A stretch of DNA of 64,000 nt from Guillardia theta CCMP2712 (GCF_000315625.1 NW_005434646.1:270171-334170), one strand, 5' to 3'; positions 11,235 to 22,497 are shown, counted from the first letter of the stretch. Notes: generated by a model from the sequence alone, not told the origin. Translations and numbers: made by a program.

Positions 11235-13623
11235 ATTCACTTCTTCTTCTTCATAGAAGGTTCCCATTCCATAGTCTCCTGGTACAATCTCGTAAACTCC
11301 GAATCTTCTTCCTGACCCTGGCACGAAAGTCATCGCACATCTGGAGTGAGATTTCGGAACCACCTCTTCAAAGATCGGATAGGTTTCATGGTATTCTCTA
11401 AAGTAATCTCGAAAGCCCTCTTTCATGTAATTTTCGAACCAAGACATATTTCTTGGCAATTCAATATCCACATCTGAAAAACCGCATTCACATCAGCCGG
11501 AAACTCAGCACAACCTCATTCTACCCTTGCCGAAGGGTCGATATTGCCGGTTCATTACCCTCTCTCTCTCTTCAACAAGCTTGTTGAATTCATCGTCTTG
11601 TTTCTTTACCTCGTCCCAAAACGAGCGTTTATACATTTTCTAATCAGACAAACAAACTCACAAGATATAATCGAACAGGGCATGCATGGATTTCTTACCA
11701 CAGTTTGAAGGTATTTGAGATTCTCAGCATTGCTTTGATAGTCCATGATGTGTTGTACATGCATGTTGTTGTAACCCACTGTCATCATGGCACAATCGAA
11801 GCATTCGCACAACGGCATTCCCATCGCCTTGCGCAGTAGCATGGAAGTCTCACATTGAAACCGTCGCTCGGCGAAGTTGAGCGCGGTGTCATTCTGGATA
11901 CTACGTATCCAGGGGTCCGCTCCCAACTGCAGCAGCTTCGCACAAGTGTAATTGTACCCTTGGAAAGCAGCCTCGTGCAGAGGGGTCCTGCCATGATCGC
12001 AAACTGCATTGATGTGCCCGCCGAACCTCACAAGCGATTCACAGTTGAGGACCTGTCCGCTGTTGGCAGCGAAGTGAAGGGGGGAAACCTTGTAGAACGT
12101 GCTTGCATTCACATCTGCTCCATTCATAAGGAGATACTCGAGGATGTCTTGCCGATCTACCATGCTGGCAAAGTGGATCGGCTGGGAACCACCAGTCTCA
12201 TCGTCGACATAATTTACATTCGCTCCTGCCTGCAGCAATGTCGCAATGCACGTAAGATTCGTGCCATTCCTGCACGCGGCAATCAAGAGCTTTCCCAGCT
12301 TATTCGGGTCTTTGGCTGAAAGCCTCGCAACCTCCATGATGTTCACCCCAGGGTTCGGATTTTGTCGGAACTTCCTCATTCGAGGAATCCTCTCTTTCTC
12401 CTGCTCCATGATGTACCACTCGAACTCTTCCATGTCAGGGCAAGCTTCAGCTTCGTCTCGTCGTTCTCCTCATTCTCCCAGACGAACCTTCCGTTTCGCC
12501 ACAGCATCGCCGGCTTCCGCTCCACATTCCCATTGATGTACCACCACACTCCATCGGGGTGTTGGTCTTCAGTGTGGATCGGCGCCCTTTTGGCATGATA
12601 AAAAGCGCTCCCTACCTCCCCGACTTCTGGATTTGCCTTCGCCTCTGCTGCTCTCTCCAGCGCCATCTTCTTCAGATGGTTCCAAGAGAAGTCCACGTTC
12701 TTCCACGTTCCTACAACACCTGCGACTTTCGTCTGAAAGATAGTTTCCAGGTACGGGTCCTCAAAGATGAGCTTGTCGTAGTCCTTCAGCATCTCCTTCG
12801 TTAGCCACTCAGACTCTAACGCATCCCAAAGTGCAAAGTTCTCCTCCATCGTCATGGACGGGTCTATTCTCAACCTCGTCTTTCCGTCCCTTGGCCCAAA
12901 CAAGGAGTCTGCTGCCGTTGCATACGACTTGGCCAGCCCTTCAGGAACAGGGGCCCTCGGTCCAAGTCGGTATAGAGTCTTGATCAGCCGAGGACCCTCG
13001 GTGTTGTTGAAGTCCCAGAACATCTTGGGTTGTACTTTCCTCTCTAGGATAGTTCCCGCTTCCTTTGCCACCTTCAACGCTTCTATCATCCGTGGCGTGC
13101 ATGGTATCTGACAGGCGTTGTGAACAGCCTTCCTGAGGGAGCCATAGTGTGCCCGTTCGATCGCGATCCGGATCTGCATGACACAGGTTGTCTCGTTGTC
13201 AAAAGTTCCGTCGTACTTGATGCCCAACACGTCCAACATCGTTCCAGGTTTCAGACCGTCCGGGTCTTCCCGGAGGTAGGCGAAGAATTCATCCGGGTTC
13301 ATCAGTTCGATCCGCTTCTTCGGGATCTCGACCATGCAAGCCAGTCGATACTCCCTTGACATCTGGTCGAACGATGAGGAGGAGGGGTCGGAGTCGGAGG
13401 CCTCCTCCGACTCTTCTCCTCGTCTCACGTCTTCCTGAGTTATGTACTCATCTTCCCCTCCTCTGAGCCGCAGACACCTGATCGCACCTCTCATCTTTGT
13501 GCGCTGCTGTGCATCATCGCGCAAGGCAGGAAGGAGTTGGCCAGAACTCATCCTGGCGTCGCTGCACTTCAACGTCTCAGCGAGAAGAACGCTCGCACAA
13601 AGCAAGAACAGTCGTATCCCCAT
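11133..13623 (-). CDS. Secretory ankyrin-repeat protein with LRLRGG motif
   Basis: The ATG at 13623 begins a classic signal peptide (MGIRLFLLCASVLLAETLKC). A second feature, LRLRGG at residues 51-56 (13456-13473), follows. About 350 residues of unknown alpha/beta sequence come next, including WWYINGNVERKPAMLWRNG. Then come four to five ankyrin repeats (for example PLHFAANSGQVLNCESLVRF and TPLHEAAFQGYNYTCAKLL) encoded around 12350-11800. Further exons read KRSFWDEVKKQDDEFN (about 11530-11650) and DIELPRNMSWFENYMK to the stop near 11133. The exon joins near 12430, 11690 and 11470 use good gtaaga/tag signals. The signal peptide points to the ER and, in an alga with a complex plastid, possibly beyond. 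Ankyrin repeats bind proteins; the partner is unknown. The 3' end lies inside the antisense HIRAN coding region, so the exact stop may change with splicing. Confidence 0.72.
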
Positions 13624-13929
13624 CTCCAACGAGACTGCCCGAGGGGGGGTCACGAGGACGAAGGACGAGAGGTCTGAGGAGTCAGTCTGCTCGTCCTCTA
13701 AGCAGCATGAGCTCGTGCTTCTCGATTTCCCTCTCCTGCGTCATCTTGCAACCTGGACATTGCACTCGTCCCACTGGTCGTATTCCTTTGCCCACATCCC
13801 CGCCCAGGACCTTTGAGACTCCGACAAGCAGCAGGACCGTACAAGCAGCCTCGGAGTCTCTGGCAGCCCGGCCGGGTCTCAGTCTCCCGGGCCGGCATGA
13901 GTCCTTAGGGCCCTCTTGCCCGGAGCCAG

Positions 13930-14061
13930 TTCTACTTGAGGTCATGAAAGCTGATATAGAACTTTATTCTACTTGAGGTCATGAAAGCTGATATAGAACT
14001 TTATTCTACTTGAGGTAATGAAAGCTGATATAGAACTTTATTCTACTTGAAGCAGGTCATG
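13930..14061. repeat. 37-bp tandem repeat, about 3.5 copies
   Basis: Units start at 13930, 13967, 14004 and 14041 with ttctacttga, an exact 37-bp period. The first two copies are identical, the third differs by one base and the fourth is truncated and diverged. It ends just 40 bp before the stop of the STING-like gene. Confidence 0.9.
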
Positions 14062-14101
14062 AGAGTTTATGGCCTTGTTTCAACATCCTCACAGTGAATT
14101 T

Positions 14102-15336
14102 CTATGTTGCAGATTCTGATTGCCCTGAACCTGTCTTTTCATCATGGATGGCTGCAACCATGATGCCATAAAGTTTTTCGACCTCATCTGGACTGAATGA
14201 AGGGATCTGAATGATCTCAACCATGTCTTCCAGGCCTTTGCGTTTGATATGCCAAGATAGACGAGCAACAAACACATTCAACTCCTCTTGCACACGCTGA
14301 ACTCGCTCTTTATCTGTATGCAGCTCGGTATCGTCCAGAGCATTCCAAACGAGGATTCCGATAGGAGTGGGTAGATCAAAGTATCCATCTCTTGTCGATC
14401 CCTCGAACAATTCTAGGTGCGAAGGGTCCATGATGATGGTTCGAGCTGGAAGATACCTGTAATTCCCCAGATCTCCCGACGCCTGTAGAGTGGAATCGAT
14501 GGCAAAATTTCTCTTCTTCAGTTCCATGGCAAATTGTGCTACCTCGCTAAGACTGCGGTTTGCGCAAGATGAATCAACGTTGAGCTTTCGAGGTACAAAC
14601 ACTGTCAGTCTGGGAGTTTCCAGTTGGCAGTTGAAAATTTCTTTCTGAGCCCGTTTGACTTCCAGAGGGATAGGGTTGGGTAAGCGGGATTGATAATCCT
14701 TCAGCATTTGCGAGACAAATGCAACAAAGTTGTAGAAATACCCATCAGCCAGCCCCATCGCGGTGGATCGCTCTAGCTCGGCGATCCGTTTCTCGAGCTT
14801 TGGAACTTCATCTTCAGGGTTGGGCACGAAAAAAAGAGCTCGATACATCCAGTAGACAATCCCAGCCTCGAAAAGAGGATTCCCGAACTGCCCTGGCCAG
14901 TCTTCGACGTACGGCCATGAGAGGCCGAGGCCTGCGCCAATGAAGGCATACAGCAAGAGGTTCTCGGCCCGGAGCAAAATCTCCAGCTGAAAGCCGTGGG
15001 TAACGAGATCTTGGACCAGCTTGACCAAGGGCAGGAAGCTGTGTTGAATAGAATAGAGCCGAAGATACAAGTGGGGTCGGCCTGACTTTCTGGGTTGTTC
15101 AGGAAGATCAGGACAGAGCCAAGGGAAACAGTAAGAACCAGGAAGGCATACTCGACCAGAAGCTTGGGATTCTGCTGCAGCAAGGACAGTTGGGGTCTTA
15201 CGGATGGAAACGACACCCGGACGTAATCTTCTTCATCTTGGAGGATTTCTGGGATCCAGAAGGCGTTTGCATTCGAAGGAGTGACTTGCTGGGGCTTCAG
15301 CAATCGTCCAAACAGCGAAAGGAATTGATACATCAT
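14102..15336 (-). CDS. STING-like membrane protein with cyclic-dinucleotide-binding domain
   Basis: The N-terminal exon starts MMYQFLSLFGRLL at 15336 and contains a membrane segment (EYAFLVLTVSLGSVLIFL). A second frame, from about 15050 down to 14102, adds hydrophobic segments (ENLLLYAFIGAGLGLSW; FEAGIVYWMYRALFFVP), then a helix and GLADGYFYNFVAF (14726-14755), RLTVFVP (about 14621-14641) and YFDLPTPIGILVWNAL (about 14370-14412). These match, in order and spacing, the STING ligand-binding domain: human HGLAWSYYIGYL, LYILLPL and LEYATPLQTLFAM. An aromatic Phe lies at the Tyr167-equivalent base-stacking position and Thr/Pro at Thr263/Pro264. The DLPTP and Phe features resemble bacterial STINGs. 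STING binds cyclic dinucleotides and oligomerises to signal. No TIR domain or TBK1-type tail is visible. The frame change between about 15000 and 15150 needs an intron (length 3n+2) or a sequence error; I could not fix it. Confidence 0.75.
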
Positions 15337-16172
15337 GTCAACAGCCTGTTGGGTTCGGTCTCTCCCTCTCCCTCCTTCTGTCCGATACTCCGAGGACCCC
15401 CTCCCCACCTGACTTCTTCGCAACCTTTTCACCTTGACAGTAGCATTCCGGAAAAAAAAGAAAGCGAACAGTCGCAATTCATGCTGCGCCGGCACTGGGC
15501 ATGTCTTAAATCAACCACCACATGATACTGCCCGGCTAGTTCCGAGGGTCTCAGGCTGGTCTGTAGTAACTTTGAGTCACTAGTCACCTCAAACATACGA
15601 AGCCTCTTCGATTCAACGCGTCACGGGCCGATCCCGCCACTGACCCGCCGGGCTGAGCCGGGACCCTATAACCGTGGCAGCCCTGGCAGTATCATGAGTC
15701 GAACAGGATCTTTAACTTAACTTTCAGTAAAGAGATTGTGAACCCATGATACTCACATTGTTAAAGAGAGGTTTGTCCGAGGCTCGTACAGTTCAAAGTT
15801 TAGTTTAACTTCACTTTATATAAAAGCAAAAGCACAGAGGAGACAGTTGAACTTGAAACTTGCCGCGATCGCACGATGAGCTGCCCCGAGTGCAGCACGG
15901 CCGGGCCACCGCCCGGCGTGCCGCGCTCCGACTCACGGTGACGGCGCAACTTCCGGGATCAGAGCACTGACGCAGCCTTCGTCAGTGATGGCAGTTTCAG
16001 CGGGTTCTTGACTAACGGATGACTTTTTTTTGCCACTCCAGCGCAGATTTCGGGTGGGTAGTCGATTCGCACTACCCGGCATTGCTCAAGGATGTGAAGG
16101 TAAGGGACGGGGTACTTTTTGACCCCCTACCCCGCTTGTGACAAAAATTTACAATTGACCCGAACGCCGAGG
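15337..16172. other. Intergenic with dispersed-repeat material
   Basis: The segment just upstream of the STING-like start may contain its 5' exon or UTR. From about 15600 to 15950 the sequence is GC-rich and includes the second copy of the 26-base repeat found at 249. A G/C-run block (ggacggggtac, accccctacccc) precedes the next gene. No coding region is supported. Confidence 0.5.
15707..15732 (+). repeat. Dispersed repeat copy B
   Basis: Same 26-base sequence as 249-274 with one mismatch, in the same orientation, 15.4 kb away. Confidence 0.5.
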
Positions 16173-17385
16173 ATGGCCAGCGGTAGTAGGGGCATGTATG
16201 GCGGAAACAGCAGCATGCTGGGAGGAGGAGGAGGAGCTGGAGGAGCTGGAGGAGCTGGAAATGCAGCAGGGTATGGTGGAGGAGGGAGCCTTGGTGGAGG
16301 ACTCGGAGGTGGAGGACTTGGTGGTGCGGGTACGTACGGTGGCACATCGTCAGGTATGCTGGGAGGCTACGGCAATCGCAGCGGCGGGGGGCTTGGAGGA
16401 GCAGGGCAAAGGACATCTTATGACGACTCGCAAGTTTCGTATGGAAGGAATCAACTCGGAGCAGATTGGCGCGTGCAGCTTGCCGAATATGCGTCGTCAA
16501 GGTTGAAAGACGAAGAGGTACCAGCAGAAGTCATGGCATCGACCAAGTCTGACGACAACTTTCTTGCAGATGATGCGCAGCCAGGCCGATCTGAGAGCCG
16601 TAAATAGATGACGCCTCTCTGATCTTGACTGATTGCGATCTCAGGCGAAGGCGGAGATTGAGAGGCTGAACAATGCGCTAAGGCAGTCCCAGGCCAGGGC
16701 CTCGGAGGACGTCAGGAGAGAGCAGGAGAGGCTGGGCGCTGCTTTGAGGCAGACAGAGTCAAGTGCTGAACACCAGCTCCGAACCTTAAGAGACGCTGTG
16801 AAGAGAAGGTGCGCCCATTCTTGCCGCACGCCCCCCCCCTTCCTCCACTAACAATGGCTGTTGTGCTTCAGGGACGAGGAATACAGGAGGATGTGGGCTG
16901 AGGCCATGCAGCGAAGAGACGACGAGTACCGAAGGATGTGGTCGGACGAGAAGATCAGAATCCAGCAAGTCGTCGACGAGTACCGCCGTCGGACGGACCA
17001 GGATGTTGCTAGGCTGCAGGAGGTCTGTTGTATCCTGCCGAGGGTGGTTCTGACCAGCTGCTGTGGGGAGCAGGTGGTGGATGAGTTCCGCAGGAGATGC
17101 ACGGAGGAGGGCAACCTCCTGAAGCAGATGCTCGAACGCAGCGACGCAGCTGCGAGCCTGACCACCGCACCCCTTCCCAACGGCATGACCAACCTCCCTG
17201 GTGAGTTTGGAGGTGCGACGGTGGGCCCGTCTGAACGGAGGGCATACAGGGATGCCCCACATGAACATGAACTATCCCAACTATGACGGTCTTGCCCGCC
17301 CACTTGCAGCGAGTTAGCTGAGATGTTTGTTGTGATGGCAGGTTATGGAACAACTTCGGTGCTCAAGAACAGCACTGCCATCTAA
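16173..17385 (+). CDS. Gly-rich N-terminus plus coiled-coil protein
   Basis: The ATG at 16173 starts MASGSRGMYGGNSSMLGG. About 80 Gly-dominated residues follow (GGLGGGGLGGAGTYGG type). A helical coiled coil spans later exons: AKAEIERLNNALRQSQAR from 16645, DEEYRRMWAEAMQRRDDEYR from about 16873, and QVVDEFRRRCTEEGNLLKQM from about 17073. The motif DEYRRMW/DEEYRRMW and VVDEYRRR/VVDEFRRR are internal duplications. The final exon (17341-17385) reads YGTTSVLKNSTAI and joins in phase 1 to a gtgagt donor. I do not recognise a family. Gly-rich head plus coiled coil recalls intermediate-filament-like or cytoskeletal linker proteins, but that is only a shape comparison. Confidence 0.65.
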
Positions 17386-18227
17386 AAATGGACACATTCC
17401 TCCATTGCCGCAGCTTACCTTCAAGACAAAATGGCCTTCCGTTGAAGAGTTTATCTCTTGACTTTTGACATTGAAGTAACAAGTAAGATCTTCTCGATCC
17501 TCGTCTGTTTACACTGGTCAATAAAGGGAACCTCCCCTAAGCTTCCTCCTCTTGAGACAGACTTCCAGGCTCCCGGGATTCAGCTCTCGGTACCCGATGT
17601 TGTTCACATCCAAGAACTCTATGACCTGGCAGGAGCAGTCATCTCAAGGCAACATAGGAAGAAGGGAGTGGAAACATTCGGTTTGATCTTGGGACGTCCG
17701 CCTTTGGAATGATTTCCAACTCCCACCACAATCTGTGTTCAGTCAGCCTCGATCGAGTGAATGCAATGAGAGCACTTCGGCGGTGACAACTTCATTCGGC
17801 TCACGAGGAGCAATGTCACGCAGGAATTTCTTCAGCCTTGTCGTCAGACGGAGCAGGAACATCAAAGGAAGTCCACCTCCAGTTCCTCCAAAGCTTCCTC
17901 CACGTACAACTGATGCAAGTCCAACTTTCTGTGCAGAACGTGTGAAGGAAGGAGAGAGCATTGGCATCGAACCTGTTTTCTCGGCTCTTGGCATTGTTCT
18001 GCTGGAAGAGATTACCCCTTGCTGCTTGTGAAAGCATGTTTGAAAGCTCACAACCACGCAGACCATGCTAGGGACCGGGCGTCACAAACTTTGACGTGAC
18101 AACAACAACAGAGCACAACCCTTGTCAAGTAGGTCTTCAAGTTTGATTCCAGCCTTCTCAGTTCTTCGGGAGGTAATCTCCGCATGCTCTCAAGGATGTT
18201 GTTGTTCTGACTGCTCGATTTCCTGCA
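17386..18227. other. Unresolved region, possibly exons of unknown gene(s)
   Basis: Open frames occur on both strands (plus 17458-17712; minus 17743-18066) with moderately protein-like composition, but they overlap each other and none matches a family I know. Splice-like motifs are present (for example cacag on the minus strand near 17730). I cannot choose a strand; this may hold the 3' exons of the CUE-domain gene or an independent gene. Confidence 0.3.
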
Positions 18228-19549
18228 CTACTTCACCTTTCTCACGCACAGAAAATTCAACTTACTGGGTCGCCCGACCTCCAACTCTGACCCACTCAGT
18301 CTCACTGACTTGGCCGCCTCCTGCTCGCTCATCCTCCGTGAGTTCCTGCTCACAGCTTTGATGCGGCCTCGCGATCGACTGATACGTGCTGTAGGAAGGG
18401 AGAGTCTCCGACCGATACGCGCTATAGGAAGGGAGAGTCTTCGGACAGGCAGAGCTGTGTTGGAACCCACTGCTGTACTCTGTCTTGTAGCCATCACTGT
18501 AGCTCAGTAAGGACAACAAGTTTCAAACAAGACTGATGAACCTGGCAAGGCTCTCCTTGACAGGCTCGGACCCTTGCAGCCAAGCATTCTCCGGCACTGG
18601 AGCCTCTTCGAAGACTCTTGGCCCCGAGCCGAACTCTACCTCCAGCGGCACTCCCCTCTTGTTCTTCCTCGTCGTTGGTGCGAAGTCGTACTCGTCTTCG
18701 TCCTCCCACTCATCAGGTTCCACCTCTCTCAGGAGGAACTGAGCTATCTGTGTGGGGATCAGAGCTCCTCCTCTCAATCTCACGCGAGTGCTGCTGCACC
18801 TTGTCCCCATCGTCTCCGAAGAGGGAGAAGAGAGTGTCCAGAGTCTCGTAACTGATGTCAGGGAAGATCTCCTTCAGCTCCTTCCAACGAGCGTCACAGC
18901 CGTACAGGTTCACCTCCCCCCCTTGACTCACCGTGAACGCCTCTGGCTTGCAGCTGTGCGTCATCTCTTCGAGCTGCAAGATGATCTCCTCGTCGTTGTC
19001 GAGGCTGTCGACAACAGCGCAGACTAGCAGGGGAGGGTGAGAAGAGGGAAGTATTGGAGGTCTAGAAGACGCAAGGGAGGTTGCGATGAAGGAGGGAAGG
19101 GAGGGCAAGAGGGAAGAAGCATCGCGCAGGTTTGAACCTGTCTGGGAGTCCAGCATGTCGAACATAGAGACATAATCCTCGACTGGACGTTTCTGCGGAC
19201 TACTGGCAATCGGAAATGAGCGACAGAGAAAGGAGCGGAGGGAGGGAGGGAGAGAGACAGAGGTTGACGAGCATGCAATGAGAGACAGAGGATTTGATGG
19301 CAAAAAAATCCGAGTGAGCAGGACATGGGCAAGCGAGGAGCGAGGAGGTAGAGGCGCGATACCCCATGGAAAGAGGCCGGGGTAGGGAGAGGAGGGGAGC
19401 AGGGAGAAAGAAGCAGGGAGGACGGAGCGGGGAGCGGGGAGGAGGGAAGAAGGAGGAATGGTGAGGGAGGAGGGAGGAGGGTGGCAAGAAAGAGGGAGGG
19501 GGGAGAGGGAGGGAGCATAGCGACTCCTCGTCTACCTTGCGCTGTCCAT
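18228..19549 (-). CDS. CUE-domain (ubiquitin-binding) protein
   Basis: The first exon MDSA at 19549 splices across a roughly 350-bp GA-rich intron to SPQKRPVEDYVSMFDMLDSQ. Another exon encodes DNDEEIILQLEEMTHSCKPE and then the CUE core ELKEIFPDISYETLDTLFSL, GDDGDK. A 52-bp intron (about 18755-18806) joins this to IAQFLLREVEPDEWEDEDEY, completing the third CUE helix. CUE domains bind ubiquitin and act in trafficking or protein degradation. The acidic region and conserved LEEMTHSCKPEAFTVSQGG patch are unrecognised. The frame stops at 18523 unless a 44-bp intron is used. With it, coding continues to 18228 through a Ser/Arg-rich tail holding a duplicated RRLSLPIARI / RRLSLPTARI segment. The CUE call is good; the C-terminal end is uncertain. 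Confidence 0.65.
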
Positions 19550-19994
19550 GATTGCAACAGTCGGACATAAAAGGGGCAACTCAAAATTGTATTTTATCGG
19601 GGAGAGTAGGGCATGGCAGGTGGAGGGAAGCAGAGAAGGGAGGGCAGCCGCCTTGCCCGCAGGACGAGGAGGAGATGAAGAGCAAGCGGGCCGATCAAGC
19701 TCAGGAGGACGCAGGGGGTGAGGCTGGGTAGGATCGGTCGGAAGGAGGAGCAGGAATGTAAGATGGAGGAGGTCTGTCATCACAGTCAGTAAGGGGAGAG
19801 GAGGAGGCACTTTCCCCTCGTTGACCTCTTGCTGAGAGCGTGAAGAGGGTCGATCGCCAGAGGAGCATCAAAGTTCGGTAGGCAGATGTAGCTGCATGGC
19901 TGGGAGAGCATGAGTGAGAGGGTGAGGAGTTAGAGGCAGCAGGGAGTCAGAGTGCGATCGGGGAGCTGGGCGAGGAGCGGGGAGCAGGGAGAGA

Positions 19995-22485
19995 ATGCCT
20001 CCTCGTCATGGAGAGACTTTCATTCCATGGCGCTGCCTCGCTCTTTGTCTGAGCTTTCTTTCCTCACTGACACCAACATCGTGCTCTGATGGGGAGATAT
20101 CGCTGTTCCCCCTGCCGCTCCATGTCTCCCATGGCTCCCTTGTCCTCACCTTACCACGAGGCTACACGGTGGAGGTGGACGAGGAGGTCTTGAGCTGGCC
20201 GGCTACCTCGCTGTCTCTCAGTCGTCTGCGTTCCTTGCACGAGGAGAGGACAGCAGCGTTACCAGCATGCGACGCAGCTCAAGTCACCTGCGCCATTGAG
20301 ACCGTCAGAGTCAGGGTCTTGCAGGACGCCGCCCAGCGGTCCATGGAGGAGTATGAAGTCAAGGTTGGGTCATGCGAGGTCTGCCCCATGGACCAGGAGG
20401 AGGATACGAACTCCTCTTCCATCCTCATCTCAGTAGGAAGTGCTGTGGGGCTTGTGCGGTCTGTCGAGACTGTCGTGCAGCTGCTCAGGTCCTGCGGGGG
20501 GACGTCGGTCGTTCCGTTCGCCCCGATCTCGATCTCCGATCGCCCTCAGTTTGACCACCGGGGGCTTCTGCTGGACACAAGGTGGGATGCTGCGACTTGA
20601 TTTGATGGTGATGATGATGGTGGTGGTGGTGGTGGTGGTGGTGGTGGTGATGATGATGATGATGATGATGATGATGAGGAGGAGGAGGAAGAGAGATGAG
20701 GAAGATGACTTTGGTGAGCTGCAGTCGAAACTTCATCCCCGTCCCTCTCATCCTCGAGACGTTGGACGCCATGTCCATGGTCAAGCTCAACGTGCTCCAC
20801 TGGCACATAGTGGACGCGACGAGCTTCCCCTTGAGGACGAGGAGGTTCCAGCAGCTCTCTGGGTGGGGAGCGTACTCCAACAGCTCCGTCTACGATGCCG
20901 AGGTCAGCCGCTCCCAGCTTGCCCTCGTCTGAGAGCTAGCAGGACGTCAGGGCTGTCGTGGAGAGTGCGAGGCAGCGAGGAGTGCGAGTGATTCCGGAGA
21001 TTGACATGCCCGGCCATGCCTTCTCCTGGACCGGAGTCCCTGACATCGTCAGTTGCGCCGGGAAGCAGCCGTGGGAGCTCTACTGCGCTGAGCCGCCGTG
21101 CGGTCAACTTGATCCGACCAAGGACGAGACTTTCGAGGTCGTGAGGACCGTACTGGAGGAAGTGACGCGTTTGTTCCCGGATCGCGCCGTTCACATAGGA
21201 GGAGATGAGGTGAGAGGTGGGGGAGGAGGAGCGAGGAAGGAGGAAGCTTCTCAGATGCCTGTAGGTCAACTACCGATGCTGGGACGAAGACGCGGCACTG
21301 AAGCGGAGGATGCGTCAACAAGGCTTCCAAGATTTCTCGGCCCTGTGGCAGTTCTTTGAGGACCACGTCCTTGCCTTCACGCACGAGCTCGGCAGACGAG
21401 CGATCGTATGGCAGGTGCACAGCTTCTACTTCCTCCCGATCGACTCTGACAAGGGCCCAGGACGTGCTCGATGAAGGACTCCAGCTGCCTTCCGGTACGA
21501 TCGTGCAGGTAGGACGTGGAGGCAAGGAGGGAGGGAGAGCTGACGGTGGGGGCTGGAGGTGTGGAAGGGGCAGGAGGCTGTTCTCTCTATCGCAGAGCAA
21601 GGCTTCGACGTGGTCGTCTCGAACGCGGATGCCTGGTACCTGGACTGCGGGAGGTCTGGCGGGAGGCGCTGCGTTGCCTGCGACTGAGGTGTGTCAACAG
21701 CGGGAGTTTCATTGACGGGGGAAGGTCATGGTGCGACCCGTTCAAGAGCTGGGAGGTGATCTACAGCAACGAGCCTTGCGAGGTGAGCTGGTGGCAAAGA
21801 GAGCAGAAGGGAGGGAAGGGGAGGAGAAGAAGAAGGGAAGGGAGGTGGAGAAGAGAGGGGAAGGGAGGAGGAGAGAGGTGAAAAGAAGGGGAGGAGGCTG
21901 GAAGGAGAAGTGGATGGGAGGAGCAGGAGAACAGAGTTGAATAGGAGGGGAGGGGAGGGGAGGAGGAGCGGAGACAACACAAGGAGGAGGGGAGGAGAAG
22001 GCAGCGAGGGTGACTTCTTCCAAGGACGTGACTGAAGATCTTTGCGCCCGGGTACTCGGTGGAGAAGTTTGCATGTGGAGCGAGCAGGTAGCGGGGCATC
22101 ACAAACGTTTCTTTCTCACAAAAGAGGGCAGGTCGACGAGACCAACCTGCATCAGAAAATCTGGCCGCGGGCGGCAGCAGCAGCCGAGCGGCTGTGGAGC
22201 TCTTCCTCCGTGCGGGACCTGGGAGATGCGAGGAGGAGGCTGTCTGTACTGAGGGAGCGCATGAAGGCTCGAGGTGCAGGAGGGAGGAGCGAGGGCCGAT
22301 GCTGTATCCTCAAGACTTTCTCTCCAGGCATCCCCGCGTCTCCTCTCCATCCTGCCTACTGCCATGAGCACCCAGGGAGCTGCGACTCTCATGCGGCGGG
22401 GCAGGAAGGCTCGTCAAGGGGAGTCGTCGACTTCCCCGCGTCTGCTTCGGAGACTTACAGGAGCTCGAAGGCTGCCCGCCCTTAG
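19995..22485 (+). CDS. Beta-N-acetylhexosaminidase, GH20
   Basis: Removes terminal GlcNAc/GalNAc from glycans, usually in lysosome-like compartments or outside the cell. The ATG at 19995 gives a signal peptide ending near SLTPTSCSDG. GH20 landmarks run in order: QFDHRGLLLDTSRNFIPV (across an intron), MVKLNVLHWHIVD, SFPL, VIPEIDMPGHAFSW, the catalytic Asp-Glu pair in HIGGDE|VNYRCWD (split by an intron after Glu), SNADAWYLDCG, WEVIYSNEPC, GGEVCMWSEQVDETNLHQKI and WPRAAAAAERLWSS. At least nine exons are required. The first intron (20582 to about 20715) is a (GTG)n/(GAT)n repeat. Other introns are GA-rich, such as 21783-22010. All catalytic features are intact, so the enzyme is probably active. 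The family call is very secure; the last exons and stop at 22485 are approximate. Confidence 0.9.
20605..20695 (+). repeat. GTG/GAT trinucleotide repeat in GH20 intron
   Basis: Consecutive (GTG)n, (ATG)n and (GAG)n runs fill most of the first intron of the hexosaminidase gene. Spurious His-, Val- and Met-rich frames arise from it. Confidence 0.9.
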
Positions 22486-22497
22486 TCTCAAGGCTTC

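Noticed and set aside
13930-14061. Possible CRISPR-like array
   Set aside because: The units are contiguous with no unique spacers, in eukaryotic DNA; it is a simple tandem repeat.
18523-18810. Apparent VRLRGGAL motif at the start of a minus-strand frame
   Set aside because: It lies in the 52-bp intron of the CUE gene. There is no signal peptide, so it is not a third example of the LRxRLRGG motif.
20485-20880. Poly-His frame on the minus strand
   Set aside because: Created by the GTG/ATG repeat of a GH20 intron; the real coding frame is on the plus strand.
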